This document shows positions 9,302-17,751 of a DNA stretch of 64,000 nt, in pieces; the stretch's first letter is position 1; each line of letters opens with the position of its first letter. The notes below the pieces were generated by a model. The model searched no databases. It saw only the letters and a list, made by a program, of their open reading frames with translations, and was not told the DNA's origin. The translations under genes and the position numbers were made by a program. Source of the DNA: Thermoclostridium caenicola (GTDB lineage Bacteria > Bacillota > Clostridia > DSM-8532). The stretch covers positions 1 to 64,000 of the forward strand of contig NZ_FQZP01000007.1 in the NCBI RefSeq assembly GCF_900142095.1. The letters run 5' to 3'.

Positions 9302-9310
9302 TGATATAAT
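9302..9310 (+). promoter_or_regulatory. Extended -10 promoter, probably giving a leaderless mRNA
   Basis: TGATATAAT fits the extended -10 consensus TGnTATAAT. Its last base lies only eight bases before the ATG at 9318, so transcription should start at or next to the start codon. No ribosome site lies between them. Confidence 0.55.
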
Positions 9311-9317
9311 AGCTCAC

Positions 9318-9500
9318 ATGAAAAAGCCAGCAGAATGCATGAAATGCCAGTATTACCAGGTCACATGGGATCCCCGCCACCCGAGAGGATGCCGATTCTA
9401 CGGTTTTAAGAGCGTGCGCCTTCCGTCACAGGTGGTGCTTGAGGCAAGCGGTGAGCCCTGCAGGGCCTTCAAACCCAGGATGCATAGAAAAACGCCTTAG
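9318..9500 (+). CDS. Small conserved Cys-containing protein (zinc-ribbon-like)
   Basis: A 60-residue protein with cysteines in C-x2-C (CMKC, residues 7-10) and single cysteines near residues 25 and 48, plausibly four metal ligands. The motifs CQYYQVTWDPRHPRGCRFYGF and SGEPCRAF match a small conserved bacterial family that is sometimes mis-annotated as uracil-DNA glycosylase. No function is established that I know of. No ribosome site precedes the ATG, while a TATAAT box ends eight bases upstream, so translation may be leaderless. The thrE-like pair follows at once. Confidence 0.7.
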   Translation: MKKPAECMKCQYYQVTWDPRHPRGCRFYGFKSVRLPSQVVLEASGEPCRAFKPRMHRKTP

Positions 9501-9552
9501 CTGGCAATCCTTCATACGGATGGCAATTCGAAGAACAGGTGGTTTGCGTCTC

Positions 9553-10311
9553 ATGGAGCAGGACAAAGTGCTGGATATCGCGGTGCGCGCCGGCTCTCTT
9601 CTTTTAAGAAGCGGCGCCGAGACCTATCGGGTGGAAGAGACCATCGTCCGTATCTGTCGGAGTTATCGCCTTTCCTGCGATGCCTTCGTCCTGCCGACCG
9701 GCATATTCGTCAGTGCGGAAGGCGAAAAAGGGGCATTGACAATTGTCAGGCGAATTCCCTACCGGACCGTCGATTTGACCAGCATATCCAGGATAAACGC
9801 CCTTTCGAGGAAAATCCAAAACGAACGGCCCGAATACGAGCAGGTGCTGGCGGAACTGGACGCCATCGCCAACATCAAAAGGTACTCCAATATCACCATC
9901 GCCATGGCCTATGCCCTTACCGCCTTCGTCTATGTGCTTATCTTCGGCGGCACCCTTATGGAGAGCCTTGCGGCGGTCATCGTGGGCATTGTCCTGGGGC
10001 TGTTGCGGTTTTTCTTCAGGCAGGGGAGCAGCTTCCCCTTTATTGAATATTTCGCCGGCGCGTTTGCTTCAGGCATTCTGGGCTCGCTTTTCGCGCTGCT
10101 CCTGGAGGTCAATCCCTACCTGGTGATCATCGGAGCGCTCACCAACCTGGTGCCTGGCGTCGCCCTGGCAAGCGGCATACGGGATCTGTTGCACGGCGAT
10201 ATTGTCAGCGGCATTTCCAGGCTCGGGGAAGCTCTCATGACCGTATTCTCCATCGCGGCCGGGACCGGTATCGGTATCGCCACATGGCATCTTATGGGGG
10301 TGATGGCATGA
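9553..10311 (+). CDS. Threonine/serine exporter family protein, large subunit (ThrE N-terminal domain)
   Basis: A 252-residue protein. A soluble N-terminal region (about 1-115, with RSGAETYRVEETI typical of the DUF1212/PF06738 family) is followed by four or five membrane helices. It corresponds to the N-terminal half of the single-chain ThrE exporter. The second half is the next gene, which overlaps it by ATGA, so the two form a two-subunit exporter. The ATG follows AGGTGG by nine bases; longer in-frame starts lack a ribosome site. Export of threonine, serine or related amino acids is inferred from the family. Confidence 0.85.
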   Translation: MEQDKVLDIAVRAGSLLLRSGAETYRVEETIVRICRSYRLSCDAFVLPTGIFVSAEGEKGALTIVRRIPYRTVDLTSISRINALSRKIQNERPEYEQVLAELDAIANIKRYSNITIAMAYALTAFVYVLIFGGTLMESLAAVIVGIVLGLLRFFFRQGSSFPFIEYFAGAFASGILGSLFALLLEVNPYLVIIGALTNLVPGVALASGIRDLLHGDIVSGISRLGEALMTVFSIAAGTGIGIATWHLMGVMA

Positions 10312-10751
10312 TGACCATTCTGAAGCTGCTGGTATTGGGGTTCCTGGGCAGTGTTGCACCCGCCGTCGCCATCAACATTGAAAAGCGGCTCCTCCTTTGG
10401 GCTGGCCTTGGAGGCATGTTGGGCATACTCACCGCCCTTCTCGTCAATCCCTACGTTGTTTCCTTCAGCATCAGCCAGATATTCGCCGGCACAATTGTCA
10501 TCGGCCTATACAGCGAGCTGATGGCAAAGGTTCTGAAGGCGCCTGCCACGGTTTTTGTCATCCCCGGCATCTTCCCCCTTGTCCCCGGCATCACCGCCTA
10601 CAAAACCATCCAGGCCTTTGTCAACAACGAAGTGACAGAAGCGATCCTGCTGGGTATCGACACCATCGCCAAAGCCTTTACCATAGCCTTTGGCATCATG
10701 CTGGTTACAGCGCTCTTCCGGCTGGTGAGAAGAACACGGGTGCGGAAATGA
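10308..10751 (+). CDS. Threonine/serine exporter family protein, small subunit (DUF3815)
   Basis: A 147-residue, almost entirely hydrophobic protein with four or five membrane helices, corresponding to the C-terminal half of ThrE (PF12821). The conserved FVIPGIFPLVPG is near residues 80-91. Its ATG overlaps the stop of the preceding gene by ATGA, so the two halves are made together. Confidence 0.85.
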   Translation: MMTILKLLVLGFLGSVAPAVAINIEKRLLLWAGLGGMLGILTALLVNPYVVSFSISQIFAGTIVIGLYSELMAKVLKAPATVFVIPGIFPLVPGITAYKTIQAFVNNEVTEAILLGIDTIAKAFTIAFGIMLVTALFRLVRRTRVRK

Positions 10752-10809
10752 GCTTTCTTTTCTTCCCTGCGGGTCACGGTCCGCAGGCATCCCTTTACAG
10801 ATCGCTTGA

Positions 10810-11409
10810 CTACCGCAAGCCCAGCAGGCTGCGCAGCTCATTCTCCTGTTCCTCTGCCGACATGATACCGATTACCCCTTGCTCGGCCAAATGGAACAGA
10901 ACCCGTCTGAACATGGCGGCTTTCTGCTCCTCCGAAAGGTCAAATAAGCCATCCAGGACAGACCTGGCATCCATGGGCTCTCTGGCGATATAATATCTTG
11001 CCCCGCAAGCGGGCAGCACATCCCTGAAAAAAGGTTCCTTCCATATCCTGTTGGGGACATGGACGGCTATCTGATAAGCCTGCTTTTTATCCTTCCTTTC
11101 CAGGGTCAGGCCGAAAAGGCGCAAAGGGGTTCCGGATGTCACCATGCGGTAGTAGTGTTCCAGATTCAGGGCCTGGATGTCTTTCAGGAGCTTTTCAGCG
11201 CATTTGTCAGGCTCCCGGCTCACACCGTAAAACAGTTCCGTGTTCAGTTCCAGGATCAGATCGGAATCCCCCGCCAGGGCTGAAAGGATATCATAGCCGG
11301 CCTGGCCGGCATGGCCTTTTCCCTTTTTGTACGTCAGGACATATTGGCAGTACGCATTGTTCCCATCCTTGTTTTTGCTCAGTTTGATCTTGTACGGTGC
11401 CAGATCCAT
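10810..11409 (-). CDS. Hypothetical protein, unrecognised family
   Basis: A 199-residue soluble protein with a strong AAAGGAG ribosome site before its ATG. It has no signal peptide or membrane segment. The N-terminal part looks like a beta-rich domain (KIKLSKNKDG, CQYVLTYKKG); the C-terminal 60 residues look helical and charged. I cannot place it in a family. It is monocistronic: an extended -10 lies 140 bases upstream, and a convergent exporter pair follows. Confidence 0.65.
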   Translation of the reverse strand: MDLAPYKIKLSKNKDGNNAYCQYVLTYKKGKGHAGQAGYDILSALAGDSDLILELNTELFYGVSREPDKCAEKLLKDIQALNLEHYYRMVTSGTPLRLFGLTLERKDKKQAYQIAVHVPNRIWKEPFFRDVLPACGARYYIAREPMDARSVLDGLFDLSEEQKAAMFRRVLFHLAEQGVIGIMSAEEQENELRSLLGLR

Positions 11410-11548
11410 AAGCTACTCCTTTCATAAAGCCATGCAACCGGAGCTTGTCCGCTCCATGAAAAGCACATACCTGCATGACCAGGGACATGCGCTCCGCAAG
11501 CCCGTAAAATCCGGTTGCTGTGCTGCACGGCTGTCCATTCCGATTTTC

Positions 11549-11557
11549 ATTATACCA
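11549..11557 (-). promoter_or_regulatory. Extended -10 promoter for the hypothetical gene at 10810-11409
   Basis: On the minus strand the sequence is TGGTATAAT, matching TGnTATAAT. The -35 region is poor. It implies a leader of about 130 bases. Confidence 0.45.
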
Positions 11558-11611
11558 TGTAAAGCCAATACTTATGATGCTCTTGCGGTTGACAGCATAC
11601 CAGCAAAAGCC

Positions 11612-11644
11612 AAGGCCGGAGGGTCGAACCCACCGGCCTTTTCC
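11612..11644. terminator. Terminator downstream of the YjcZ-like gene
   Basis: AAGGCCGG pairs with CCGGCCTT with an inner GGGT/ACCC. T-rich sequence follows on both strands. It sits just beyond the stop of the leftward YjcZ-like gene. Confidence 0.75.
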
Positions 11645-11661
11645 GATGATGGTCATCCTTT

Positions 11662-11793
11662 TCAGCAGCAATCCTTGCACTTGTCAGATCCGCCGAAAAT
11701 ACCGGGGAAGAATATCAGGATTATCAGAATGATGATTATAATCCATTCCCAACCGCCGCCGAAGAAGCCGCCGCAATCTCTGTAATCGCCCAT
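11662..11793 (-). CDS. YjcZ-like small glycine-rich membrane peptide
   Basis: A 43-residue peptide in three parts: an N-terminal stretch rich in Gly and aromatics (DCGGFFGGGWEW), a single hydrophobic helix (IIIIILIILIFFPGIFGG), and a Cys-containing tail (DKCKDCC). The layout matches the YjcZ-type sporulation peptides of Firmicutes, although those usually lack a tail with three cysteines. GGGGTG precedes the ATG by five bases. The longer open frame upstream is not credible. A terminator follows. Confidence 0.65.
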   Translation of the reverse strand: MGDYRDCGGFFGGGWEWIIIIILIILIFFPGIFGGSDKCKDCC

Positions 11794-11858
11794 AGGAACA
11801 CCCCGTTTGCTTTTGGTCTGATTCATATTATGCAGGGAGGATGTTCCATGACACCGGG

Positions 11859-13319
11859 CTAATTTCCATAACGTTCCAGTATTGTCTTGTACAGCTGCAG
11901 ATATTCCCTGGCTGAGTGGTCCCAACTGAAATCCTGGGACATGCAGGCTTTCACCAGTTTGCTCCACTTCTCCTTGTCGCGGTAAACCTGGATGGCGCGC
12001 GCCACCGCATCCTTCATTTCATGGGCATTATAATTGGCAAAGGTGAATCCCGTACCCTCTCCGGTGTACATGTTGTACGGAACCACCGTATCCTTGAGCC
12101 CGCCCGTTTCCCGTACAATGGGTACCGTTCCGTAGCGCATGCTGAACAACTGGCTCAAGCCGCAGGGCTCATAGAGGGACGGCATGAGGAACATGTCGCT
12201 GCCCGCATAGATGCGCTGGGCAAGAACCGAATCATAGCAGATGTTGGCGGAAACCCTGCGCGGGTATTGGGATTGCGCCCATCGGAAAAGATCCTCGTAA
12301 CGCCGGTCGCCGGTGCCCAGAACAACCAGCTGAAGATCCATTTCCATGAGTTCGGGCATCATGCAGGCGATCAGATCAAACCCCTTCTGATCGATGAGCC
12401 GCGAGATGATACCGATAACGGGCGTATCCGCTTTCACATCAAGCCCGAGATCCTCTTGGAGCCTTCTCTTGTTTTCATACTTGCCCTCCGGGTTATTGAC
12501 CGAATAAGTCCTGTAAAGGCGTCCATCGGTCTCCGGGTTGTTCCGCTCGTAGTCGATACCGTTGACAATCCCGTAAAGGTCGGAAGCCCGTTTTCTTATC
12601 AGTCCCTGAAGGTTTTCTCCGAAGAAATCATACTTGATCTCTTCCGCATAGGTCTTGCTCACGGTGGTCAGCACGGCGGAATAAGCCAGCCCGGCCTTCA
12701 GGTAGTTGATATGATCGTAGAACTCAACCCCGTCCGGGTGGAAGTATTTCCAGTCCAGCCCGATAACCTCGTCCATCATCTGTTTCGGGAAGACGCCCTG
12801 GTACTTCAGGTTATGGATGGTAAAAACCGTATGCATGTTTTTATAGAATCCGTTCTCCCGGTAATCCCTGTAATGGGCATCGAGCAGAACGCTTACAAGA
12901 CCCGTCTGCCAGTCGTTGAGATGGATGATATCAGGCTTGAACCCGATCAGCGGGAGCACTTCCAGGATAGCCTTGGAGAAAAAGGCGAAGCGTTCCCCGT
13001 CATCCCCCATGCCGTAATACCAATCCCGGAAGAAGTAGTACTCATTGTCCAGAAAATAATAGGTTACTCCCTCATGCTCCAGGGAAAACACGCCGCAATA
13101 CTGTTTCCGCCAGGTCAGATCCACCATGGTATAGCCCATGAATGTCATGCGCTCCACATACTCAGACGGGATCTGCCCGTATTTGGGCAGAACCACACGC
13201 ACATCGGCACCCAGCTTTTTCAGCGCCTTCGGCAGGGAGCCGGCCACATCGGCCAAACCGCCCGTTTTGGCAAAGGGCGCGACCTCCGAAGAAGCAAACC
13301 ATATCCTGATATTTTTCAC
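11859..13319 (-). CDS. glgA: Glycogen synthase (ADP-glucose type)
   Basis: A 486-residue GT5 enzyme, normal length. It extends alpha-1,4-glucan from ADP-glucose. KTGGLADVAGSLPKAL (about 18-33) binds the nucleotide sugar, and EPCGLSQLFSMRYGTVP carries the C-terminal E-x7-E-type catalytic region. It starts with GTG, seven bases after GGAGG. No glgC, glgD or glgB is in the window. A starch-binding-module gene and the glycogen phosphorylase nearby support a storage polysaccharide. Confidence 0.95.
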   Translation of the reverse strand: MKNIRIWFASSEVAPFAKTGGLADVAGSLPKALKKLGADVRVVLPKYGQIPSEYVERMTFMGYTMVDLTWRKQYCGVFSLEHEGVTYYFLDNEYYFFRDWYYGMGDDGERFAFFSKAILEVLPLIGFKPDIIHLNDWQTGLVSVLLDAHYRDYRENGFYKNMHTVFTIHNLKYQGVFPKQMMDEVIGLDWKYFHPDGVEFYDHINYLKAGLAYSAVLTTVSKTYAEEIKYDFFGENLQGLIRKRASDLYGIVNGIDYERNNPETDGRLYRTYSVNNPEGKYENKRRLQEDLGLDVKADTPVIGIISRLIDQKGFDLIACMMPELMEMDLQLVVLGTGDRRYEDLFRWAQSQYPRRVSANICYDSVLAQRIYAGSDMFLMPSLYEPCGLSQLFSMRYGTVPIVRETGGLKDTVVPYNMYTGEGTGFTFANYNAHEMKDAVARAIQVYRDKEKWSKLVKACMSQDFSWDHSAREYLQLYKTILERYGN

Positions 13320-13468
13320 GCTGCTACCTCCTTAAGACTGATAAGCATAATATGATTATCCCACATTTTACTAACGAAAAACAAACCCCTTCCGGAAATA
13401 CTATGAACAGCATTTTATCCGTATCGCTATTTCCAACGGGACAACTATGCATGGAAGGATGTGATGGG

Positions 13469-13618
13469 ATGGACAGAAGGAAGAGAATTGCCAAATCTGC
13501 AGCGGCAACAGAAGCTATTCAGGACATCGAGAAGGTTGATCCATCGGCGAAGGTGCCCTATATTTCGGACGAAAGCGTCGAAGCGGCACGAAATTGGGTC
13601 AACGAGCATGAGTTGTGA
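13469..13618 (+). CDS. Small DUF3787-type protein (CDIF630_02480-like spore surface family)
   Basis: A 49-residue protein. Its C-terminal half, DIEKVDPSAKVPYISDESVE followed by AARNWVNEHEL, matches the conserved core of the small DUF3787 family reported as spore surface proteins in Clostridium. The ATG of MDRRKR is preceded by GGAAGG; an in-frame ATG six codons earlier is the alternative. The gene is divergent from glgA and convergent with the CBM gene. Family assignment from pattern memory is fair rather than certain. Confidence 0.65.
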   Translation: MDRRKRIAKSAAATEAIQDIEKVDPSAKVPYISDESVEAARNWVNEHEL

Positions 13619-13644
13619 AAAATGCGGGCCATAAGCAGCCCGCA
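13615..13644 (-). terminator. Terminator of the CBM-containing gene
   Basis: TGCGGGC pairs with GCCCGCA over an 8-base loop; on the minus strand it is followed by ATTTTTC. Confidence 0.75.
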
Positions 13645-13654
13645 GCGATCTCTG

Positions 13655-14287
13655 TCAGTTCACAAAGGTGTAGTTCAGGCCTGAATTGTTGTCCCAGTTT
13701 TCGGCCGAATCCTTGAAGGCGAAATTGACATTCTTGCCGTGTACAATGGGGATGGTTGCGGTAAAGGCCCCTGTTGCATCCTTGGTCATGACAACCTCGG
13801 ACACATCTTCCCATCTCTGGTTGCTGCCAAAACCATAGACACCGATGACCTTGTCTGCCCCGGACTTGGCAAGAAGACCCGAATAACAGATCTTGGCCTG
13901 ATCTTCGGAGAGCTTGTCGAAGGACACGCCTGCATGGGAATAGGTCTGGGTACCATACTGGCTCGGTCCTGCCATATCGGAACCGAACTCGGCATCCGAG
14001 GTCTTGCCCCTGGCGGAGCGCTCATCACCAAATTCGGCAAAGGCATTCCTGCCCGAATTCTTCTCCCTGGTGCTTTCGTTTGCATCGACGGCAAAGAGGC
14101 CTCCTCTGTGGTCGGGCACAACAGAAATTCGGGTGCCACCATCCGAAGCCACTTCGGCATCCTTCCTTTCAGCAAACTCGGAAGCTATCTCCACATCCCT
14201 CTTGGTTCTTCGTGCAGCACCGGCCTGTTTATTGGTCGCTTTTTTCGTTAAAAAGGAATCCCTTGAAAATTCATCAAAAATGCTCAT
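13655..14287 (-). CDS. Cytoplasmic protein with C-terminal starch-binding module (CBM25/53-like)
   Basis: A 210-residue protein. Residues 1-120 are polar, rich in Lys, Ala and Glu, and probably disordered. The last 70-75 residues form a compact beta domain with GSNQRWEDVSEVVMTK, GAFTATIPI and NVNFAFKDSAENWDNNSG, the pattern of family 25/53 carbohydrate-binding modules that bind alpha-glucan. No signal peptide, transmembrane segment or catalytic domain is present. The start is the ATG ten bases after AAAGGAGG. Being soluble and internal, it may coat or target glycogen granules; that role is inferred from glgA (divergent, 340 bases away) and glgP. Confidence 0.7.
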   Translation of the reverse strand: MSIFDEFSRDSFLTKKATNKQAGAARRTKRDVEIASEFAERKDAEVASDGGTRISVVPDHRGGLFAVDANESTREKNSGRNAFAEFGDERSARGKTSDAEFGSDMAGPSQYGTQTYSHAGVSFDKLSEDQAKICYSGLLAKSGADKVIGVYGFGSNQRWEDVSEVVMTKDATGAFTATIPIVHGKNVNFAFKDSAENWDNNSGLNYTFVN

Positions 14288-14407
14288 TGGCTTTCTGCCT
14301 CCTTTCAGATATATTATTTGATCCGACACAATGATTTATTTTAGGAATTTTCCCGGCATTTTTGATGAATATGGGAATGGCGTTTTTTGCCGAACAAGGG
14401 CTTCCTT

Positions 14408-15391
14408 TTACCGTGCTTTTACAAAGGCTTCCAGAAGCCTTACGGTATTCTCCGCGTCATTCAAATCAATCATTTCGGCAGGGCAGTGGATGAACCGTGA
14501 CGGGATTGAAACTGCACCTGTAGGAATGCCTCCTGCCGTGATATGGATGCTTCCCGCGTCGGTTCCGCCCCTCTCCAGAACCTCCAGCTGGTAAGGAATG
14601 CCGTTTTCTTTTGCACAATCCACCAGTCTATCCCTGATTCTGGGATGTGCTATGACACTGCTGTCCTTGACCTTGACGGCAGGCCCCTCTCCCAGCACAA
14701 CAGGCCTGTGCGTACAGCTTGGCGTGTCGCCGGTCCTTGTGACATCTATGGCAAGCGCCAGATCAGGCATAATACCGAATGCGGCCGTGCGTGCTCCTCT
14801 TAAACCCACTTCCTCCTGCGTTGTAAAGACATAGTATATCTCGTTGTCGGTCTCCGGGCGTTTCATGGCCAGCTCCGCCAGGATCGCGCAGCCCACACGG
14901 TCATCCAGTGCCTTGGAGATGACCCGCCCGTTCTGCTCGACAGGCTCGCCTGCGAAGACCGCCATATCGCCTACGTTCACCATTTTCATAGCCTCATCCC
15001 TGGATTTGGCCGCGATGTCAATATACATCTTATCGGGCTTGGCATCCTTCATGTTTTCAAGATTCTCCTCATACCAGACCACACCGGTTGTGCCGTTCTC
15101 AAAGACCACCCGCTGTCCCAGGGCAATCAATGGTGACACGCCGCCCACGGTTCCAAACCGCAGGAAGCCTTTCTCGTCGATATAGCTGACGATGAGGCCA
15201 ATCTCATCCATGTGGGCAGCCAGCATGATCTTTTTGCCGGAGCCTTTCTTAACCGCAATCAGGTTACCCATGGCATCGGTGTATATCTCGTCCACCTTGT
15301 CCTTTATCATCTGCGTGATGACCTCTGCCACCTGCTTTTCACAGCCCGACGGTCCAAAGGCATTTACCAGTTTCTTTATGGTATCAAACAT
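14408..15391 (-). CDS. M42 family metallo-aminopeptidase (first copy)
   Basis: A 327-residue peptidase of the FrvX/TET type. The metal ligands are visible: AAHMDEIG, KALDDRVG, the TTQEEVG catalytic glutamates, AIDVT and the terminal RFIHCPAE. These enzymes form dodecameric tetrahedral shells and trim peptides in the cytoplasm. It is the last of three tandem homologues, overlapping the upstream copy by eight bases, so the three are one operon. Confidence 0.93.
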   Translation of the reverse strand: MFDTIKKLVNAFGPSGCEKQVAEVITQMIKDKVDEIYTDAMGNLIAVKKGSGKKIMLAAHMDEIGLIVSYIDEKGFLRFGTVGGVSPLIALGQRVVFENGTTGVVWYEENLENMKDAKPDKMYIDIAAKSRDEAMKMVNVGDMAVFAGEPVEQNGRVISKALDDRVGCAILAELAMKRPETDNEIYYVFTTQEEVGLRGARTAAFGIMPDLALAIDVTRTGDTPSCTHRPVVLGEGPAVKVKDSSVIAHPRIRDRLVDCAKENGIPYQLEVLERGGTDAGSIHITAGGIPTGAVSIPSRFIHCPAEMIDLNDAENTVRLLEAFVKAR

Positions 15392-16502
15392 TGCTTTCCC
15401 CTCCTGATTGGTTTTGATAGGTCTCCCTGAGCCAATTGTTCAGCCCGGCAAGGGTCGCTTCCGCCAGCTTAAGGGCATGGAAGAAATCCCTTTTGTCCAT
15501 CACCGATACGGGCGTATGGATATATCTGCATGGCACCGCTATGGTACAAACCCTGACACCCGTACCGCTCACCTGGATCCGGCCGGCATCGGTTCCGCCT
15601 GAGATGGTCCGCTTGACCTGCCAGGGAATTCCCTGTTCCTCCGCGGTTTGGGTAATGAATTTGTACAAACCCCTGTCCGAGATCACCGATCGGTCCATAA
15701 CCGTCAGGGCCGGTCCATCCCCAAGCCGTGTGCTCATCATATGTTCACTGGTCCCGGTCAGATCATAGCAGGTGGTGCCTTCCAGCACGATGGCCGTATC
15801 GGGTGATACCGCAAAGGAAGCCGCCTTTGCACCTTTCAGTCCTATCTCTTCCTGGACCGTAAAACAGCCGTAAAGGTCAAAGGGATACCGGTTTTTGAGA
15901 AGCTCCATGAGCAGGACGCAGCCCACACGGTCATCCAAAGCCTTGGCCATGAATTTATGTTCCCCGAACTCCACCGGATCATAGGCAAAGACTGCCGTAT
16001 CGCCCACGGCCACGCTTTGCTCGGCCTGCTCCCTGTCCTTTGCGCCTATATCAATGGTCAGCCCGCTCTTTTTAACCGGGCTCTTCCTTTCGGCGGCATC
16101 CTGCAGATGGATGGGTTTACAGCCGATAACGCCCGGAACCCGCTCCTTGCCTATCCGGACCCTCTTGCCCACCAGGGCCCTGGTTTCGATGCCACCCACC
16201 GCCTTGAATTTCAAAAGACCGTTTTCATTGATCCCTGTGATCAAAAGGCCAACTTCGTCCATATGGGCGGCCAGCATCACTTTCCTGTTGAGGCCGGTAC
16301 CCTTCTTGAAGGCAATCAGGTTGCCCATATTATCCACATGCCAGGAATCCACCCGATCCCTGATTTGGTCGATGATAAAATCACGCACCGGTTTTTCGTC
16401 TCCGGACACACCATCAGCCATGGTCAGTTCTTTCAGCATGTCAATGAGGTATTCAGGGTATTCCCCCGATGTCGGATCCTTGTATACACCTTGCTCTGTC
16501 AT
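15384..16502 (-). CDS. M42 family metallo-aminopeptidase (second copy)
   Basis: A 372-residue homologue of its neighbours with about 25 extra N-terminal residues. The ligand motifs AAHMDEVG, KALDDRVG, TVQEEIG and RYIHTPVS are intact. It overlaps the first gene of the set by four bases (ATGA) and the third by eight. The copies are clearly diverged from each other, which suggests old duplication and different substrate preference, or a mixed-subunit complex. Confidence 0.93.
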   Translation of the reverse strand: MTEQGVYKDPTSGEYPEYLIDMLKELTMADGVSGDEKPVRDFIIDQIRDRVDSWHVDNMGNLIAFKKGTGLNRKVMLAAHMDEVGLLITGINENGLLKFKAVGGIETRALVGKRVRIGKERVPGVIGCKPIHLQDAAERKSPVKKSGLTIDIGAKDREQAEQSVAVGDTAVFAYDPVEFGEHKFMAKALDDRVGCVLLMELLKNRYPFDLYGCFTVQEEIGLKGAKAASFAVSPDTAIVLEGTTCYDLTGTSEHMMSTRLGDGPALTVMDRSVISDRGLYKFITQTAEEQGIPWQVKRTISGGTDAGRIQVSGTGVRVCTIAVPCRYIHTPVSVMDKRDFFHALKLAEATLAGLNNWLRETYQNQSGGESNV

Positions 16503-17548
16503 TGGGAATCGCCCTCCTGTAACAGTTCATCTCTGAAAGCGATATAGCGGGCTGCCAGACGGGCCGTTGCCCCGATATCGTCCAGGCTCACCATTTCCAC
16601 CGTCGTGTGCATGTACTTGGCCGGTATGGACAGCAAAAGTGTCGGGATGCCTTCAAGGGCCGAGGAATAAACAGCCGCCTCTGTTCCCGTATCCTTTTCC
16701 TCAGCATCGATTTGGTAAGGGATCCGCTCTCTTTTTGCAAGCCCGATGCATGCCCGGGTATGCTCCCGGCTCAGGATGGGACCCACCGCGATGGCAACCC
16801 CTTTGCCTAATGGGAAGCTTTCATCGCTGGGGGCATCGGGCATATCCCCATGGCAGACATCGATGGCGATGGCCAGATCCGGCCTGATGTGCCATGAAGC
16901 CATGAAAGCCCCCACCAGGCCCGACTCCTCCTGCACGGTGGCAGCCACATAAACATTGTCGTCATGCCGGATTCGCTTCAGTTCCTTCAGGATTTCCACC
17001 AGGGCCGCCACGCTGCTCCTGTTGTCCATGCTCCTTCCGGCCATCCTGTTGTTTTTCAGTTCAATGGCCGGGAACTTAAAGGTTACCACGTCACCTACCG
17101 AGACCAATTCCCTCGCTTGCTCCGCGCCATACCCGATATCGATGCGCATATCCTCCAGTTTGACCGGTTTGTCGGCGTCCTCAGGAGAAATCAGATGGGG
17201 TGGTTTGGTGCCGATCACGCCGTGAAGATCCCGCCTGCCATGGACCGTTACCTCCTGGGCGCCAAGGATCTTCGGGTCCACTCCGCCCATGGCGGAAAAC
17301 CTTAAAAACCCGTTTTCGTCAATGCCCGTGACCACCAGGCCGATCTGGTCATAGTGGGCGGTAACCAGCACATTGCGGGGATTTTCTCCCTGCCCCTTTT
17401 TCAGCCCAATCACATTAAAAAAGGCGTCAATCTTCACCTCATCGCAATAAGGCGAAAGAATGTCGGATATGGCCTGCGCCGCCACATCCTCCCTGCCAGT
17501 TACGGCATTTATACTGCAAAGCTTTTTCAACAGCTCGCGGCATTCCAT
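16499..17548 (-). CDS. M42 family metallo-aminopeptidase (third, most diverged copy)
   Basis: About 349 residues, first gene of the three-gene operon. The ligand positions are kept but their context differs: TAHYDQIG instead of HMDE, RSMDNRSS instead of LDDRVG, VQEESG, AIDVC and KYMHTTVE. It should still bind two metals, but is likely to differ in specificity. I chose the ATG of MECRELLKKL; an ATG three codons upstream is possible. A hairpin TGGCTTTTT/AAAAAGCCA lies about 40 bases upstream, in the leader. Confidence 0.9.
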   Translation of the reverse strand: MECRELLKKLCSINAVTGREDVAAQAISDILSPYCDEVKIDAFFNVIGLKKGQGENPRNVLVTAHYDQIGLVVTGIDENGFLRFSAMGGVDPKILGAQEVTVHGRRDLHGVIGTKPPHLISPEDADKPVKLEDMRIDIGYGAEQARELVSVGDVVTFKFPAIELKNNRMAGRSMDNRSSVAALVEILKELKRIRHDDNVYVAATVQEESGLVGAFMASWHIRPDLAIAIDVCHGDMPDAPSDESFPLGKGVAIAVGPILSREHTRACIGLAKRERIPYQIDAEEKDTGTEAAVYSSALEGIPTLLLSIPAKYMHTTVEMVSLDDIGATARLAARYIAFRDELLQEGDSQ

Positions 17549-17751
17549 GCAATACACCTCAATTCCACCTGTTGTCCGGTTATGGCTTTTTCATTTAAAA
17601 AGCCACGATGTTCCCACATATTATCCGCATGTGAAGCGGGCTTTATCAGCAATGATATCATAACACAAAGCCGGTAATGGGTGCCATCATGTTTTCTTTC
17701 GCATAGCTTGTCGTCCGCATGGGAAGCATGAACATTGGGGAGATGAATGCC

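Noticed and set aside
11605-11645. Possible tRNA T-arm (GGGTTCGACC on the minus strand)
   Set aside because: No acceptor, D or anticodon arms can be formed. The sequence folds as a symmetrical terminator.
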